This document shows, piece after piece, positions 1-5,888 of a DNA stretch of 7,487 bases. The DNA comes from Tenericutes bacterium ADurb.BinA155. Lineage in GTDB: Bacteria > Bacillota_I > Bacilli_A > RFN20 > CAG-826. Under the pieces are notes generated by a model that saw nothing but the letters and a program-made list of their open reading frames with translations, was not told the DNA's origin and did not search any database. The stretch is taken from assembly GCA_002068375.1 (NCBI GenBank), contig MVZL01000057.1, forward strand, positions 1 to 7,487. Direction: 5' to 3'. The position numbers were made by a program, and so were the translations under genes. Positions within the stretch are counted from its first letter, which is position 1. Each line of letters opens with the position of its first letter.

Positions 1-79
1 GACGAATAAAAGAGAAATAAACAATGAGCCCAATGAGGATCACCACGATTGCGACGACAATGAAATCCACCCAGTTCAT
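1..79 (-). CDS. FeoB-associated small membrane protein (N-terminal part, cut by window edge)
   Basis: An ATG at 79..77 opens a frame that stays open to the left edge of the window, 26 codons. The visible peptide starts MNWVDFIVVAIVV and continues as one hydrophobic helix to about residue 24, ending FIR at the edge. The ATG overlaps the TGA stop of feoB as ATGA, the usual arrangement for translational coupling. A one-helix protein directly after feoB in Firmicutes is typically the FeoB-associated Cys-rich membrane protein, which has an N-terminal transmembrane segment and a short Cys-rich tail and is thought to assist FeoB in iron uptake. The Cys-rich tail, which would settle the identity, lies outside the window, so the assignment rests on position, start overlap and the membrane helix. 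Another small membrane protein of the operon remains possible. Confidence 0.72.
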   Translation of the reverse strand, partial: MNWVDFIVVAIVVILIGLIVYFSFIR

Positions 80-2169
80 AATCCGTGTACCACCCAGCCG
101 TTACTGGCCCATCCGATTGTTCCGATTATGCTCGAAAGAAGAAGAGCGACCGCCGTCTCAAAAAGGATCGTTTGAAAAGTCGCCTTGTTGGACCCGAGTT
201 CTTTCCGCATCGCGGAGATGGCGCCAAAGCAAGGGGCGCTGAAGAGGTTGAAAACCATGAAGCCATAGGCCGCCCAGGGATTGCTCGTAAAGAAGGAGAA
301 GCTCTCGCTCGCCAAGATCTTGCCTCCGCCCGCAATGACGGAAAGCGAAGATACGACCTGTTCCTTCGCGATCAAACCTTGGATTGCGCTGACGGCGGCG
401 CCCCAAGAGTAGTTGCCCCCGAGGGTCGGGATGAAAACGTAGGCGATCACTCGGCCGATGCCGCCGAGCATGGATTGACCGATTTGCCAGGACTGAAGAG
501 CCCCGTCGGATAAGGCATCATTATTGAGGTTATAGACGTATTGCCATGACCAGGTAAAGCGGGAAAGAGTCCAAACGACGACGGAACAAAGAAGGATGAT
601 CGTTCCGGCCCGTTTGATGAAAGCGATCGTTTTATCATAGACATCGCGGAAAACATATTTCGGACTTGGGGCTTTATAGGCGGGGAGCTCGCTAATAAAA
701 CTCGAAGTATTGGACTTCAGGAAGGGGCGGAGAATCAAAGCGTTGATCAAAATGAGCGCAACCGCGAGAAGATAAAGGCTTAAGGAAGCGACCCACCCAT
801 AGGAGGGGAAGACGACCGAAGAAAGAAGAGCAATGATCGGGAGCTTGGCCGAGCAAGGAATAAAGGGGGTCAGCATGATGGTCATTTTGCGTTCCTTGGG
901 ATCTTCGACGGTGCGAGCGGACATGATTGCTGGGACAGAGCACCCGCTGCCCACAATGAAAGGAATCAAAGATTTTCCCGAGAGGCCGAACTTTTTGAAA
1001 ATCCGGTCCAAAAAGAACGAAATCCGCGACATGTACCCCGTGGTTTCCAAAATCGAGAGGCACAAAAAGAGAATGATTAACTGAGGAATGAAGTTGCAAA
1101 CTGCCCCAACGCCCGCGATGATCCCATTTTGAACTAAGTCAGCGGCCCAAGCACTGCCGCCAAGAGAAATGATCCAATCGCCGAGTAGAGGTCCGAGCCC
1201 TTTAATGGCAAAGGGGACTTCGTGGTAGAACACGGTGATGGAAGTGGACCCATTGAATAGAGCATCCATGAAATCGGTGGTGAGACTGCCGACGAGTCCG
1301 ACCGAGAGGAAATAGACCAGGGTCATGATCACGACGAAGATCGGAAGCGCGGCCCATTTGTTCAAAAAGATTTTGTCGAGTTTGTCGGTGATTGATTCGC
1401 CCATGTCCTTGTCGGTTTCGCAGGCTTCCCGAATGTGGGTGACATAGTCATAGCGTTGGTCCGCGATGATTTGCTCGGCATCCATGCCGTATTGCTGCTC
1501 AATCGTTTTGATTTCCTGTTCGGTCGACGTATTGGTGAGAGCTTGGAAATAGGGATCGCGCTCGAAAAGCTTTACCGCAGCGAATTTCGGGTTCCGTGAC
1601 TCTTCAAGTTCGTGGTTCAAATCGCCTTCAAGGTGATCAATTTCTTTTTGGACGGGTGCCTCAAAAATCGAGGTGTGGGGGTTCTTCAGGTAAGTTTTCT
1701 GTCTCACGGCATCGATGAGTTCATTGATGCCGGTTCCTTTTTTCGCGGAAATGACGATGACGGTGGTGCCAAGCATCGCTTCGAGTTTCTTGGCATCGAG
1801 GGTAATTCCATTTTCTTCAAGAATATCCGACATGTTGCAAGCGACGATCACATCGGTATTGAGTTCAAGAAGCTGAGTGGTGAGATAAAGGGACCGCTCC
1901 AAGGAAGTCGCGTCGATGATATTGATGATGAGGTCGGGCTTCGCGGTTAAGCAGAATTTTCGGGTGACCTTTTCTTCATCGGTATAAGGAGACAACGAAT
2001 AGACCCCCGGGGTGTCGACAAGGGTGATATCGTTTGAGCCTTTGATCAGGCCTTCTTTTCTTTCGATTGTGACGCCGGGCCAGTTCCCGACTTTCTGGTT
2101 AGAGCCGGTCAACAAATTAAAAAGCGTGGTCTTTCCGGCGTTCTGGTTTCCTACGAGTCCGACGATCAT
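76..2169 (-). CDS. feoB: Ferrous iron transport protein FeoB
   Basis: Full-length FeoB (697 residues, normal for Firmicutes), the inner-membrane Fe(II) transporter with a cytoplasmic G domain. The G domain shows G1 GNQNAGKT (residues 7-14), a switch I Thr in GVTIER (32-37), G3 DTPG (52-55), G4 NMSD (112-115) and a G5-like SAKKGTG (141-147). A helical regulatory region follows to about 260. The membrane part from about 272 to the end holds two Gate-type segments: GSGCSVPAIMSAR (407-419) with Cys410, and PFIPCSAKLP (435-444) with Cys439. A late conserved segment SAPCFGAISAMRKE has Cys647. All are typical of the family. The ATG lies 2 nt after the feoA stop. No clear Shine-Dalgarno is adjacent, so translation probably depends on termination-reinitiation from feoA. 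The stop is TGA, inside the ATGA overlap with the next gene. No truncation or missing motif is seen. Confidence 0.98.
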   Translation of the reverse strand: MIVGLVGNQNAGKTTLFNLLTGSNQKVGNWPGVTIERKEGLIKGSNDITLVDTPGVYSLSPYTDEEKVTRKFCLTAKPDLIINIIDATSLERSLYLTTQLLELNTDVIVACNMSDILEENGITLDAKKLEAMLGTTVIVISAKKGTGINELIDAVRQKTYLKNPHTSIFEAPVQKEIDHLEGDLNHELEESRNPKFAAVKLFERDPYFQALTNTSTEQEIKTIEQQYGMDAEQIIADQRYDYVTHIREACETDKDMGESITDKLDKIFLNKWAALPIFVVIMTLVYFLSVGLVGSLTTDFMDALFNGSTSITVFYHEVPFAIKGLGPLLGDWIISLGGSAWAADLVQNGIIAGVGAVCNFIPQLIILFLCLSILETTGYMSRISFFLDRIFKKFGLSGKSLIPFIVGSGCSVPAIMSARTVEDPKERKMTIMLTPFIPCSAKLPIIALLSSVVFPSYGWVASLSLYLLAVALILINALILRPFLKSNTSSFISELPAYKAPSPKYVFRDVYDKTIAFIKRAGTIILLCSVVVWTLSRFTWSWQYVYNLNNDALSDGALQSWQIGQSMLGGIGRVIAYVFIPTLGGNYSWGAAVSAIQGLIAKEQVVSSLSVIAGGGKILASESFSFFTSNPWAAYGFMVFNLFSAPCFGAISAMRKELGSNKATFQTILFETAVALLLSSIIGTIGWASNGWVVHGL

Positions 2170-2171
2170 GG

Positions 2172-2456
2172 TTATTCAACAACCTTTATGTCAATCCCAC
2201 GCATATCGATCCGTCGGATACAAAGTTCATAGCCGCGAAGTTTCACATCGACCGGATCGCCGAGAGGAGCGATTTTCTTCACTTCAATAACGACGCCCTT
2301 GGTGATCCCCATGTCCAAAAGATGCCGGCGTAGCGCGGCATTATCATTATGGAAATCGACAACGACGCCTTTTTGGCCCCGCTTCAAATCAGAGAGGTGG
2401 CCCATTTCTCCGGGCCTTAGATTCTTTCGGGGTCCGTAGTTATCAGGTTCTGACAT
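2172..2456 (-). CDS. feoA: Ferrous iron transport protein FeoA
   Basis: FeoA is a small cytoplasmic SH3-like protein that assists FeoB. From the chosen ATG at 2456 the protein has 94 residues (MSEPDNYGPRK...). The FeoA fold runs from about residue 20 to the end: LSDLKRGQKGVVV, then RRHLLDMGITKG, then the diagnostic APLGDPVDVKLRGYELCIRR. The first ~20 residues are a polar extension before the SH3 core. Three starts are possible in frame: TTG at 2471, ATG at 2462 and ATG at 2456. The GGAGG at 2469..2465 is 8 nt before the 2456 ATG, only 2 nt before the 2462 ATG, and overlaps the TTG, so 2456 fits best. It is the first gene of the feoA-feoB-small membrane protein operon, with a 2-nt gap to feoB. 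The stop is TAA. Confidence 0.95.
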   Translation of the reverse strand: MSEPDNYGPRKNLRPGEMGHLSDLKRGQKGVVVDFHNDNAALRRHLLDMGITKGVVIEVKKIAPLGDPVDVKLRGYELCIRRIDMRGIDIKVVE

Positions 2457-2464
2457 TTGCATGA

Positions 2465-2469
2465 CCTCC
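2465..2469 (-). promoter_or_regulatory. Ribosome binding site of feoA (decides the start)
   Basis: GGAGG on the minus strand, 8 nt upstream of the ATG at 2456. The alternative upstream TTG start would overlap this motif, and the ATG at 2462 would be only 2 nt away, so both are disfavoured. Confidence 0.75.
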
Positions 2470-2470
2470 A

Positions 2471-2490
2471 AAGTTAATTAAAGTTAACTT
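2471..2490. promoter_or_regulatory. Candidate metalloregulator operator upstream of feoA
   Basis: The 20 bp here contain AAGTTAA twice, at 2471 and 2481, exactly 10 bp (about one helical turn) apart. The second copy is part of a perfect 10-bp palindrome AAGTTAACTT (2481-2490). The stretch GTTAATTAAAGTTAAC also reads as inverted GTTAA/TTAAC half-sites. TTAACTT-type half-sites resemble operators known for Mn/Fe-responsive DtxR-family repressors of Gram-positive bacteria (for example streptococcal SloR/ScaR). The element lies between the predicted feoA transcription start and its ribosome binding site, where a bound repressor would block initiation. The gene for a DtxR/MntR-family protein is divergent next door. 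Binding itself is inferred. Confidence 0.6.
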
Positions 2491-2494
2491 TTAC

Positions 2495-2513
2495 CGGGAG
2501 TATATTAATCCCG
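2495..2513. repeat. Inverted repeat CGGGA/TCCCG around the feoA -10 region
   Basis: CGGGA (2495-2499) and TCCCG (2509-2513) form 5-bp inverted arms with a 9-bp AT-rich spacer that holds the candidate -10 of feoA. It could be a second protein-binding site or chance. It is not followed by a T-run on either strand, so it is not a terminator. Confidence 0.35.
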
Positions 2514-2530
2514 TTCGCGTTAGGGCGCAA
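2499..2530 (-). promoter_or_regulatory. Putative feoA-feoB promoter
   Basis: On the minus strand TTGCGC (2530..2525) is followed after 17 bp by TAATAT (2507..2502). The overlapping TATACT (2504..2499) is a closer -10 match but has a poorer -35 at proper distance. Either places the transcription start near 2490-2495, directly at the AAGTTAACTT palindrome, giving a leader of roughly 35 nt before feoA. The hexamers are only moderate, so the exact position is uncertain. Confidence 0.45.
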
Positions 2531-2550
2531 GGGAACTCACTGTATTTTCT

Positions 2551-2578
2551 TTGAAATCGACCATCAGCGCTTTAAAAT
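2551..2578 (+). promoter_or_regulatory. Promoter of the DtxR/MntR-family regulator, likely leaderless
   Basis: TTGAAA (2551-2556), a 16-bp spacer and TAAAAT (2573-2578) form a good sigma-A type promoter, each hexamer with 5 of 6 consensus bases. The usual 6-8 bp from -10 to start puts +1 at about 2584-2586, on the ATG of the regulator (2585). There is no Shine-Dalgarno upstream of that ATG and a TAA in frame just upstream (2573-2575), so a leaderless mRNA is the simplest reading. Confidence 0.6.
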
Positions 2579-2584
2579 ATTGGC

Positions 2585-2947
2585 ATGAGACAGAGCAGAT
2601 CCGTCGAAGACTTCCTTGAAGCTCTTTTGATGCTCGAAGAAAAGAAGGAGCCGCTTGAGACCACGAAAGTGGCGGAGATTTTGCAAGTCTCCAAACCAGC
2701 GGTCCACCAGATGGGGCATGAGCTGATTTCGAAGGGCTATATCACCCGCCAAGATTACGGGGACATGACCTTAACTCCCTCGGGGCGAAAACTCGCGACT
2801 GAGGTCTATCACCGTCACAAAGTTCTTAAGGCTTATCTTCTTGAAATCGGAGTTTCGGAAACCAATGCCGAAAATGACTGCTGCCAGATCGAACACGTGA
2901 TCTCCAATGAAACATTTCGGGCGATCGAGAAGCTGACGAAAAAATAA
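2585..2947 (+). CDS. DtxR/MntR-family metal-dependent transcriptional regulator
   Basis: A 120-residue regulator with an N-terminal winged helix-turn-helix (about residues 6-72: VEDFLEALLML, then TTKVAEILQVSKPAVHQMGHEL with the recognition helix near 36-50, then the wing YGDMTLTPSGRKLA) followed by the metal-binding and dimerisation domain (73-120). It lacks a C-terminal SH3-like domain, so it is MntR-like in size, slightly shorter than Bacillus MntR. By motif alignment to MntR, the metal ligands are Asp9, Glu12, His78, Cys100, Glu103 and His104. Cys100 replaces the MntR Glu and matches the DtxR/IdeR Cys, while Asp9 is the MntR-type residue. Family members bind DNA when loaded with Fe(II) or Mn(II). 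The gene is divergent from feoA, 128 bp away, and so probably represses the feo operon. The metal specificity cannot be settled from sequence. The start is the first ATG in frame after a TAA. Confidence 0.93.
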   Translation: MRQSRSVEDFLEALLMLEEKKEPLETTKVAEILQVSKPAVHQMGHELISKGYITRQDYGDMTLTPSGRKLATEVYHRHKVLKAYLLEIGVSETNAENDCCQIEHVISNETFRAIEKLTKK

Positions 2948-3003
2948 CTTTCTGTTTGAACGTGACATTTTCTTTTCCTCAAATACTCACCCTTGTCAAA
3001 AAC

Positions 3004-3020
3004 CTTTACAATCAGTAAAG
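3004..3020 (+). terminator. Short hairpin after the regulator gene, weak terminator candidate
   Basis: CTTTAC (3004-3009), 5-nt loop, GTAAAG (3015-3020): a perfect 6-bp stem 57 bp after the regulator stop. The stem is AT-rich and the bases that follow (TCTGCCATTTTCTC) are only a broken T-run, so it may equally be a binding site or chance. Confidence 0.25.
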
Positions 3021-3174
3021 TCTGCCATTTTCTCTAACCCCGGAAGGGCTAAAAAATCGCTAACGAATCCGTAACGTTAAACCCGCAAAAACCGATTTTT
3101 TAAAAGTAAAGAATCAAAAATTGAAATAAGACAATCGATCGGGCTTTTATTGTTTTTTCTCATTTTCTTTCCGT

Positions 3175-3190
3175 GCAAAAACTATTTTGC
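3175..3190 (+). terminator. Hairpin GCAAAA/TTTTGC with nearby T-run, weak terminator candidate
   Basis: GCAAAA (3175-3180), 4-nt loop ACTA and TTTTGC (3185-3190) form a perfect 6-bp stem followed by CGATTTTT. Low GC in the stem and the two bases before the T-run make it a weak intrinsic terminator at best. It sits upstream of the lipoprotein promoter, where readthrough from the left would need to be stopped. Confidence 0.3.
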
Positions 3191-3233
3191 CGATTTTTAA
3201 GAAACTGGACTTTTGCGGTCTTTAAATTTTCGC

Positions 3234-3248
3234 TCAACTTTTAGTTGA
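3234..3248. promoter_or_regulatory. Palindrome TCAACT-TTT-AGTTGA abutting the lipoprotein -35
   Basis: A perfect 6-bp inverted repeat with a 3-bp centre, ending one base before the TTGACA box. This is a typical place for a repressor or activator site. There is no T-run after it. It shares 10 of 14 bases with the TTAACTTTAATTAA reading of the feoA operator, a modest match in AT-rich DNA. Confidence 0.4.
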
Positions 3249-3249
3249 T

Positions 3250-3278
3250 TTGACACTGGGCTTTGAACTGATTACCAT
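3250..3278 (+). promoter_or_regulatory. Putative promoter of the lipoprotein operon
   Basis: A consensus TTGACA -35 (3250-3255), 17-bp spacer and TACCAT (3273-3278, 4 of 6 bases of a -10). The start would fall near 3285, leaving a leader of about 140 nt before the lipoprotein ATG. The -35 and spacing are strong and the -10 is mediocre. Confidence 0.5.
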
Positions 3279-3284
3279 GAGGGC

Positions 3285-3427
3285 GACGTTGTTGAACACG
3301 CTTTTCAATTCGCGTAATTTCTCACGCGGAACAAGGAGGATTGCTTATCGAGGTTTAACAAAAAAGCTTTAGTGGAGACCAAATTGGTTTCTCGATTCAC
3401 TCATTAAACAATTATCAAAGGATAAAA
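3285..3427 (+). promoter_or_regulatory. Long, possibly structured 5' leader of the lipoprotein gene
   Basis: Between the predicted start and the lipoprotein ATG lie a hairpin CGCGT/ACGCG (3311-3315 with 3324-3328, 8-nt loop), a strong Shine-Dalgarno AAGGAGG (3333-3339) with no ATG, GTG or TTG at a usable distance, and a longer imperfect stem. In that stem AGTG, GAGA and CCA (3371-3381) pair with TGG (3385-3387), TCTC (3390-3393) and CACT (3398-3401), with TT and GATT bulged on the 3' side. I do not recognise a known riboswitch. A regulatory leader is inferred only. Confidence 0.35.
3417..3422 (+). promoter_or_regulatory. Ribosome binding site of the lipoprotein
   Basis: AAAGGA, 5 nt before the ATG at 3428. 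It supports that start, which is also the one that gives a complete lipoprotein signal peptide. Confidence 0.7.
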
Positions 3428-5881
3428 ATGAATAAAAAAAGTTTCGCATTGTCGTCGCTGGCTGCGGCTAGCATCCTGTTCATGGCGTTAGCGTCTTGTG
3501 GGACGGTTGTGAATTCATCGTCGAATCAAACCTCCTCCAACACCGCGTCTTCTCAATCGGGCTCCGGCTCGAATACGGCTTCGGCTTCAACCGATGATAA
3601 AAAGGTTGCTGCGATCCGGGTTAAGACCGGAACGCTGGCTTCTTCCTTCCAACAGAATTATTCCGTTATCGATTCCATCATCTTTGAAAATCTCGTGATC
3701 GAGACCCTCAATGCCGGCGGAACCAAACTCGGTGAAATTGCCTACGCGGATGAACCGGCGGCTTTTAGCCACAACACCATCTTGACGGCTGCTCTCACCG
3801 ATTCCGCTTCTTACCTCTTAACTTATAAAGGCACGGCTGGTACTTTCCAAGTCAGCGTTCCTTATAAAGTCATCTATGCCGTCCCCGGCTCTTGGACTTG
3901 GTGCAAATCTTATACTGATTTCCAGACCTCCCTCAAAGCCGTCTCGGCTGTTAAAAACATTCAGACCGGTGAAAAGTATCCGTTCGAAGAGAAAACTTCG
4001 TTCTTCGTTGGCACTCAAAATGCGACTTCGTTATTCCCGACCGTCACGCCCGATGATGAAAGCGTTGCTTACATCGACACGCTCGATCCCACGAAGGTTA
4101 GCGTGAGCCTGGCCGATTCCACCGGAACGGCTTTAACCCTCAGCGACTACATGCTCGAAGCCGATATCGCAGCTTTGAAGTCGAAAGGCCAAGTTAAGTT
4201 CATTGAAGGCAAGACCGGCAGCTTTAAGCTCACGTTATCCTATGCTAACGGAGTGATCAGCACCTTACCGAACATCGTTTACGACATCAAAGTGGTGGAT
4301 GGCTACAACATCAACCAAGCCAAAGACCTCTTTGTCCTTAATAACGATGACGTCGACGGCGATAAGTCCGGCGGCGAAGGCCCGAAAGGCAATGATGAGA
4401 TTATCCGCCAATGGAAAAAGGACCAAGGGATTCCGTTTGATAAGAATTACCATGTTGGCATTTTCCAGAAGGATATTGTCCTGAACAAGGCCGATATTCC
4501 GTCCGACTACATTTGGGATAGCACCCGCGATGGTTGCTTGGCTGCTCTTGATGGCTCACTCAAAGACTTCTCCTATTTGGTGAAACACACTTTCCTGACT
4601 ACCGATACGGCGGATGAATTGAACTTCGCCGTCTATGGAAATTACCACAAGCTCTCGCTCGGAACCGACTTCCCCTTCATTATTCGAGAGGGACTTGACG
4701 CGGCGGGTGGCATCACCGGAAACATGGTCGAAGGCCACGCGACGATTTTCGGCTCAACTTCGGAATGGGTCGGCGACGATGTTCCGCTCGTTAACAAAGC
4801 CAGCGTCAAGATTCAAGACCTCCAAGGCATCGGCAACGAAGGCATTTCGACCGATTCCGATGGCCTTAAAACGGGCGTTCTCTTCTTCAAGCCGTGGGTT
4901 GATTCCACGATTGAGAACTGCGTCTTAACCAACTACTACAACACGGTCGTTTATGCGAACCCCTATCCCGCAAAAGCGATTCAACCGGTTGGCAATATCG
5001 TTTCTTCCCGTCTCAACAACACCTTCAACGCCAGCATTTTCAACTGGAACAGCAACAAGGTTGAAATCACCAACAGTGAAATCATGAATGCTGGTGGCCC
5101 GCTTATCTTCAACCAGTCGAGCCGCGAATTCGATTACACCAAACTGGGCATTACCAGCGACATTAGTGCAAAGACCGTGACGGCGACCATCGATGTCGAT
5201 TCCACTTCTTACTTAGAGAACTGGGTGGCTGGTCAAGGTGGCTGGTTCAAACAGTACAGCGCCGAAAGCGCGGTCACGGCATTAAAACAAGTTAACCTCT
5301 TGCTGATGCCGGCAACTTCGGGCAAATCGAGTTTCCTCGACAATATGTCCGTCGATCCGAGCACTTACGCTCAGGGCAAGATCAACTTGGTCGCTCTTAC
5401 CATGCTGAATGGCTCGGGCATTAGCGCAGCCAATGGTGCTTGCCTTGCTCAAATGAATATCAATTCGATCCCGGTCGTCAATTACGATGGCGGTCGTATC
5501 GACACCCTGACCAAACTGGCCAGCAGTGATCCTTCAGGCCTCTATAGCACTCCGTTCGGTTCGTTAAGCGTTCTTGATACGATGTATGCCACCTCGGGTC
5601 AAGCGATGCTCTTCGGAAACTGCAACGATTCAAGCAAGTATCACTACGCCAACGTCAATTCGAGCAGTCAGCTCGTGAGTCTCGATTCGACCGTCATGAG
5701 CATGATGGGCGCTTCGGCTTCGACCGATCTTGATGCTTCCTTCCAGACGATGAATCAAATGACCCTTAGTATGCTTGGCAGCCATCAGGGTACAGACTTC
5801 TCCAACACTTCTAATCCGTATGCTAGCTACGTTGGCAGCAATTCCTTCACGCTCTTATTGGGGATTAAACACGCGGCCTAA
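3428..5881 (+). CDS. Large surface lipoprotein with predicted beta-helix region, function unknown
   Basis: An 817-residue protein with a clear lipoprotein signal: MNKK, a hydrophobic stretch, and lipobox LASC with the acylated Cys at residue 24. A Ser/Thr/Asn/Gly-rich tether follows (25-56), then two beta-rich sections (about 60-150 and 212-290) whose alternating pattern suggests Ig-like folds. An acidic DDVDGDKSGG stretch (307-316) may bind cations. From about 455 to 565, short repeated strands such as VKIQDLQGIG, STIENCVLTNY and KVEITNSEIMN look like a right-handed parallel beta-helix, as in pectate-lyase-like or adhesin folds. The C-terminal part is Ser- and Met-rich with no motif I recognise. 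No catalytic residues can be named, and a binding or adhesion role is only a guess. The next gene starts 7 bp later, so the two are probably co-transcribed. Codon use looks native and no frameshift is seen. Confidence 0.9.
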   Translation: MNKKSFALSSLAAASILFMALASCGTVVNSSSNQTSSNTASSQSGSGSNTASASTDDKKVAAIRVKTGTLASSFQQNYSVIDSIIFENLVIETLNAGGTKLGEIAYADEPAAFSHNTILTAALTDSASYLLTYKGTAGTFQVSVPYKVIYAVPGSWTWCKSYTDFQTSLKAVSAVKNIQTGEKYPFEEKTSFFVGTQNATSLFPTVTPDDESVAYIDTLDPTKVSVSLADSTGTALTLSDYMLEADIAALKSKGQVKFIEGKTGSFKLTLSYANGVISTLPNIVYDIKVVDGYNINQAKDLFVLNNDDVDGDKSGGEGPKGNDEIIRQWKKDQGIPFDKNYHVGIFQKDIVLNKADIPSDYIWDSTRDGCLAALDGSLKDFSYLVKHTFLTTDTADELNFAVYGNYHKLSLGTDFPFIIREGLDAAGGITGNMVEGHATIFGSTSEWVGDDVPLVNKASVKIQDLQGIGNEGISTDSDGLKTGVLFFKPWVDSTIENCVLTNYYNTVVYANPYPAKAIQPVGNIVSSRLNNTFNASIFNWNSNKVEITNSEIMNAGGPLIFNQSSREFDYTKLGITSDISAKTVTATIDVDSTSYLENWVAGQGGWFKQYSAESAVTALKQVNLLLMPATSGKSSFLDNMSVDPSTYAQGKINLVALTMLNGSGISAANGACLAQMNINSIPVVNYDGGRIDTLTKLASSDPSGLYSTPFGSLSVLDTMYATSGQAMLFGNCNDSSKYHYANVNSSSQLVSLDSTVMSMMGASASTDLDASFQTMNQMTLSMLGSHQGTDFSNTSNPYASYVGSNSFTLLLGIKHAA

Positions 5882-5888
5882 TTAACCC

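Larger units (their letters stand above)
2948..3233. other. Gene-free AT-rich intergenic stretch
   Basis: No convincing ORF on either strand and no tRNA- or rRNA-like sequence was seen. It holds T- and A-runs, two short perfect hairpins (listed separately at 3004-3020 and 3175-3190), a TAACG pair near 3062 and 3073, and palindromic ATCGAT/CGATCG bases near 3135. A small RNA cannot be excluded by eye. The stretch separates the regulator from the lipoprotein operon. Confidence 0.5.

Noticed and set aside
76..78. TGA read as tryptophan (Mollicutes code 4)
   Set aside because: feoB ends naturally at this TGA with a normal C-terminus, the ATGA overlap starts a plausible membrane helix, and all tryptophans in the window are TGG with no in-frame TGA inside the genes.
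85..513. Plus-strand ORF of 142 codons across the end of feoB
   Set aside because: It lies opposite well-conserved feoB sequence, is rich in charged residues without a family signature, and has no ribosome binding site. It is an antisense shadow, like the others opposite feoB at 692-1099 and 1612-1950.
2457..2471. Longer FeoA starting at TTG 2471 or ATG 2462
   Set aside because: The TTG overlaps the GGAGG ribosome binding site and the candidate operator, and the ATG at 2462 is only 2 nt from GGAGG. The ATG at 2456 has proper 8-nt spacing.
3277..3372. A 31-codon basic ORF (MRATLLNTLFNS...) upstream of the lipoprotein
   Set aside because: Its ATG lies inside the predicted -10 of the lipoprotein promoter and has no Shine-Dalgarno. 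The AAGGAGG inside it is just read as codons. The peptide has no recognisable features. It would be real only if transcription started further upstream.
2948..3427. CRISPR array, IS element or tRNA in the intergenic region
   Set aside because: No regular direct repeats, no transposase fragment or terminal inverted repeats, and no cloverleaf with a T-loop sequence was seen. Only isolated short hairpins are present.
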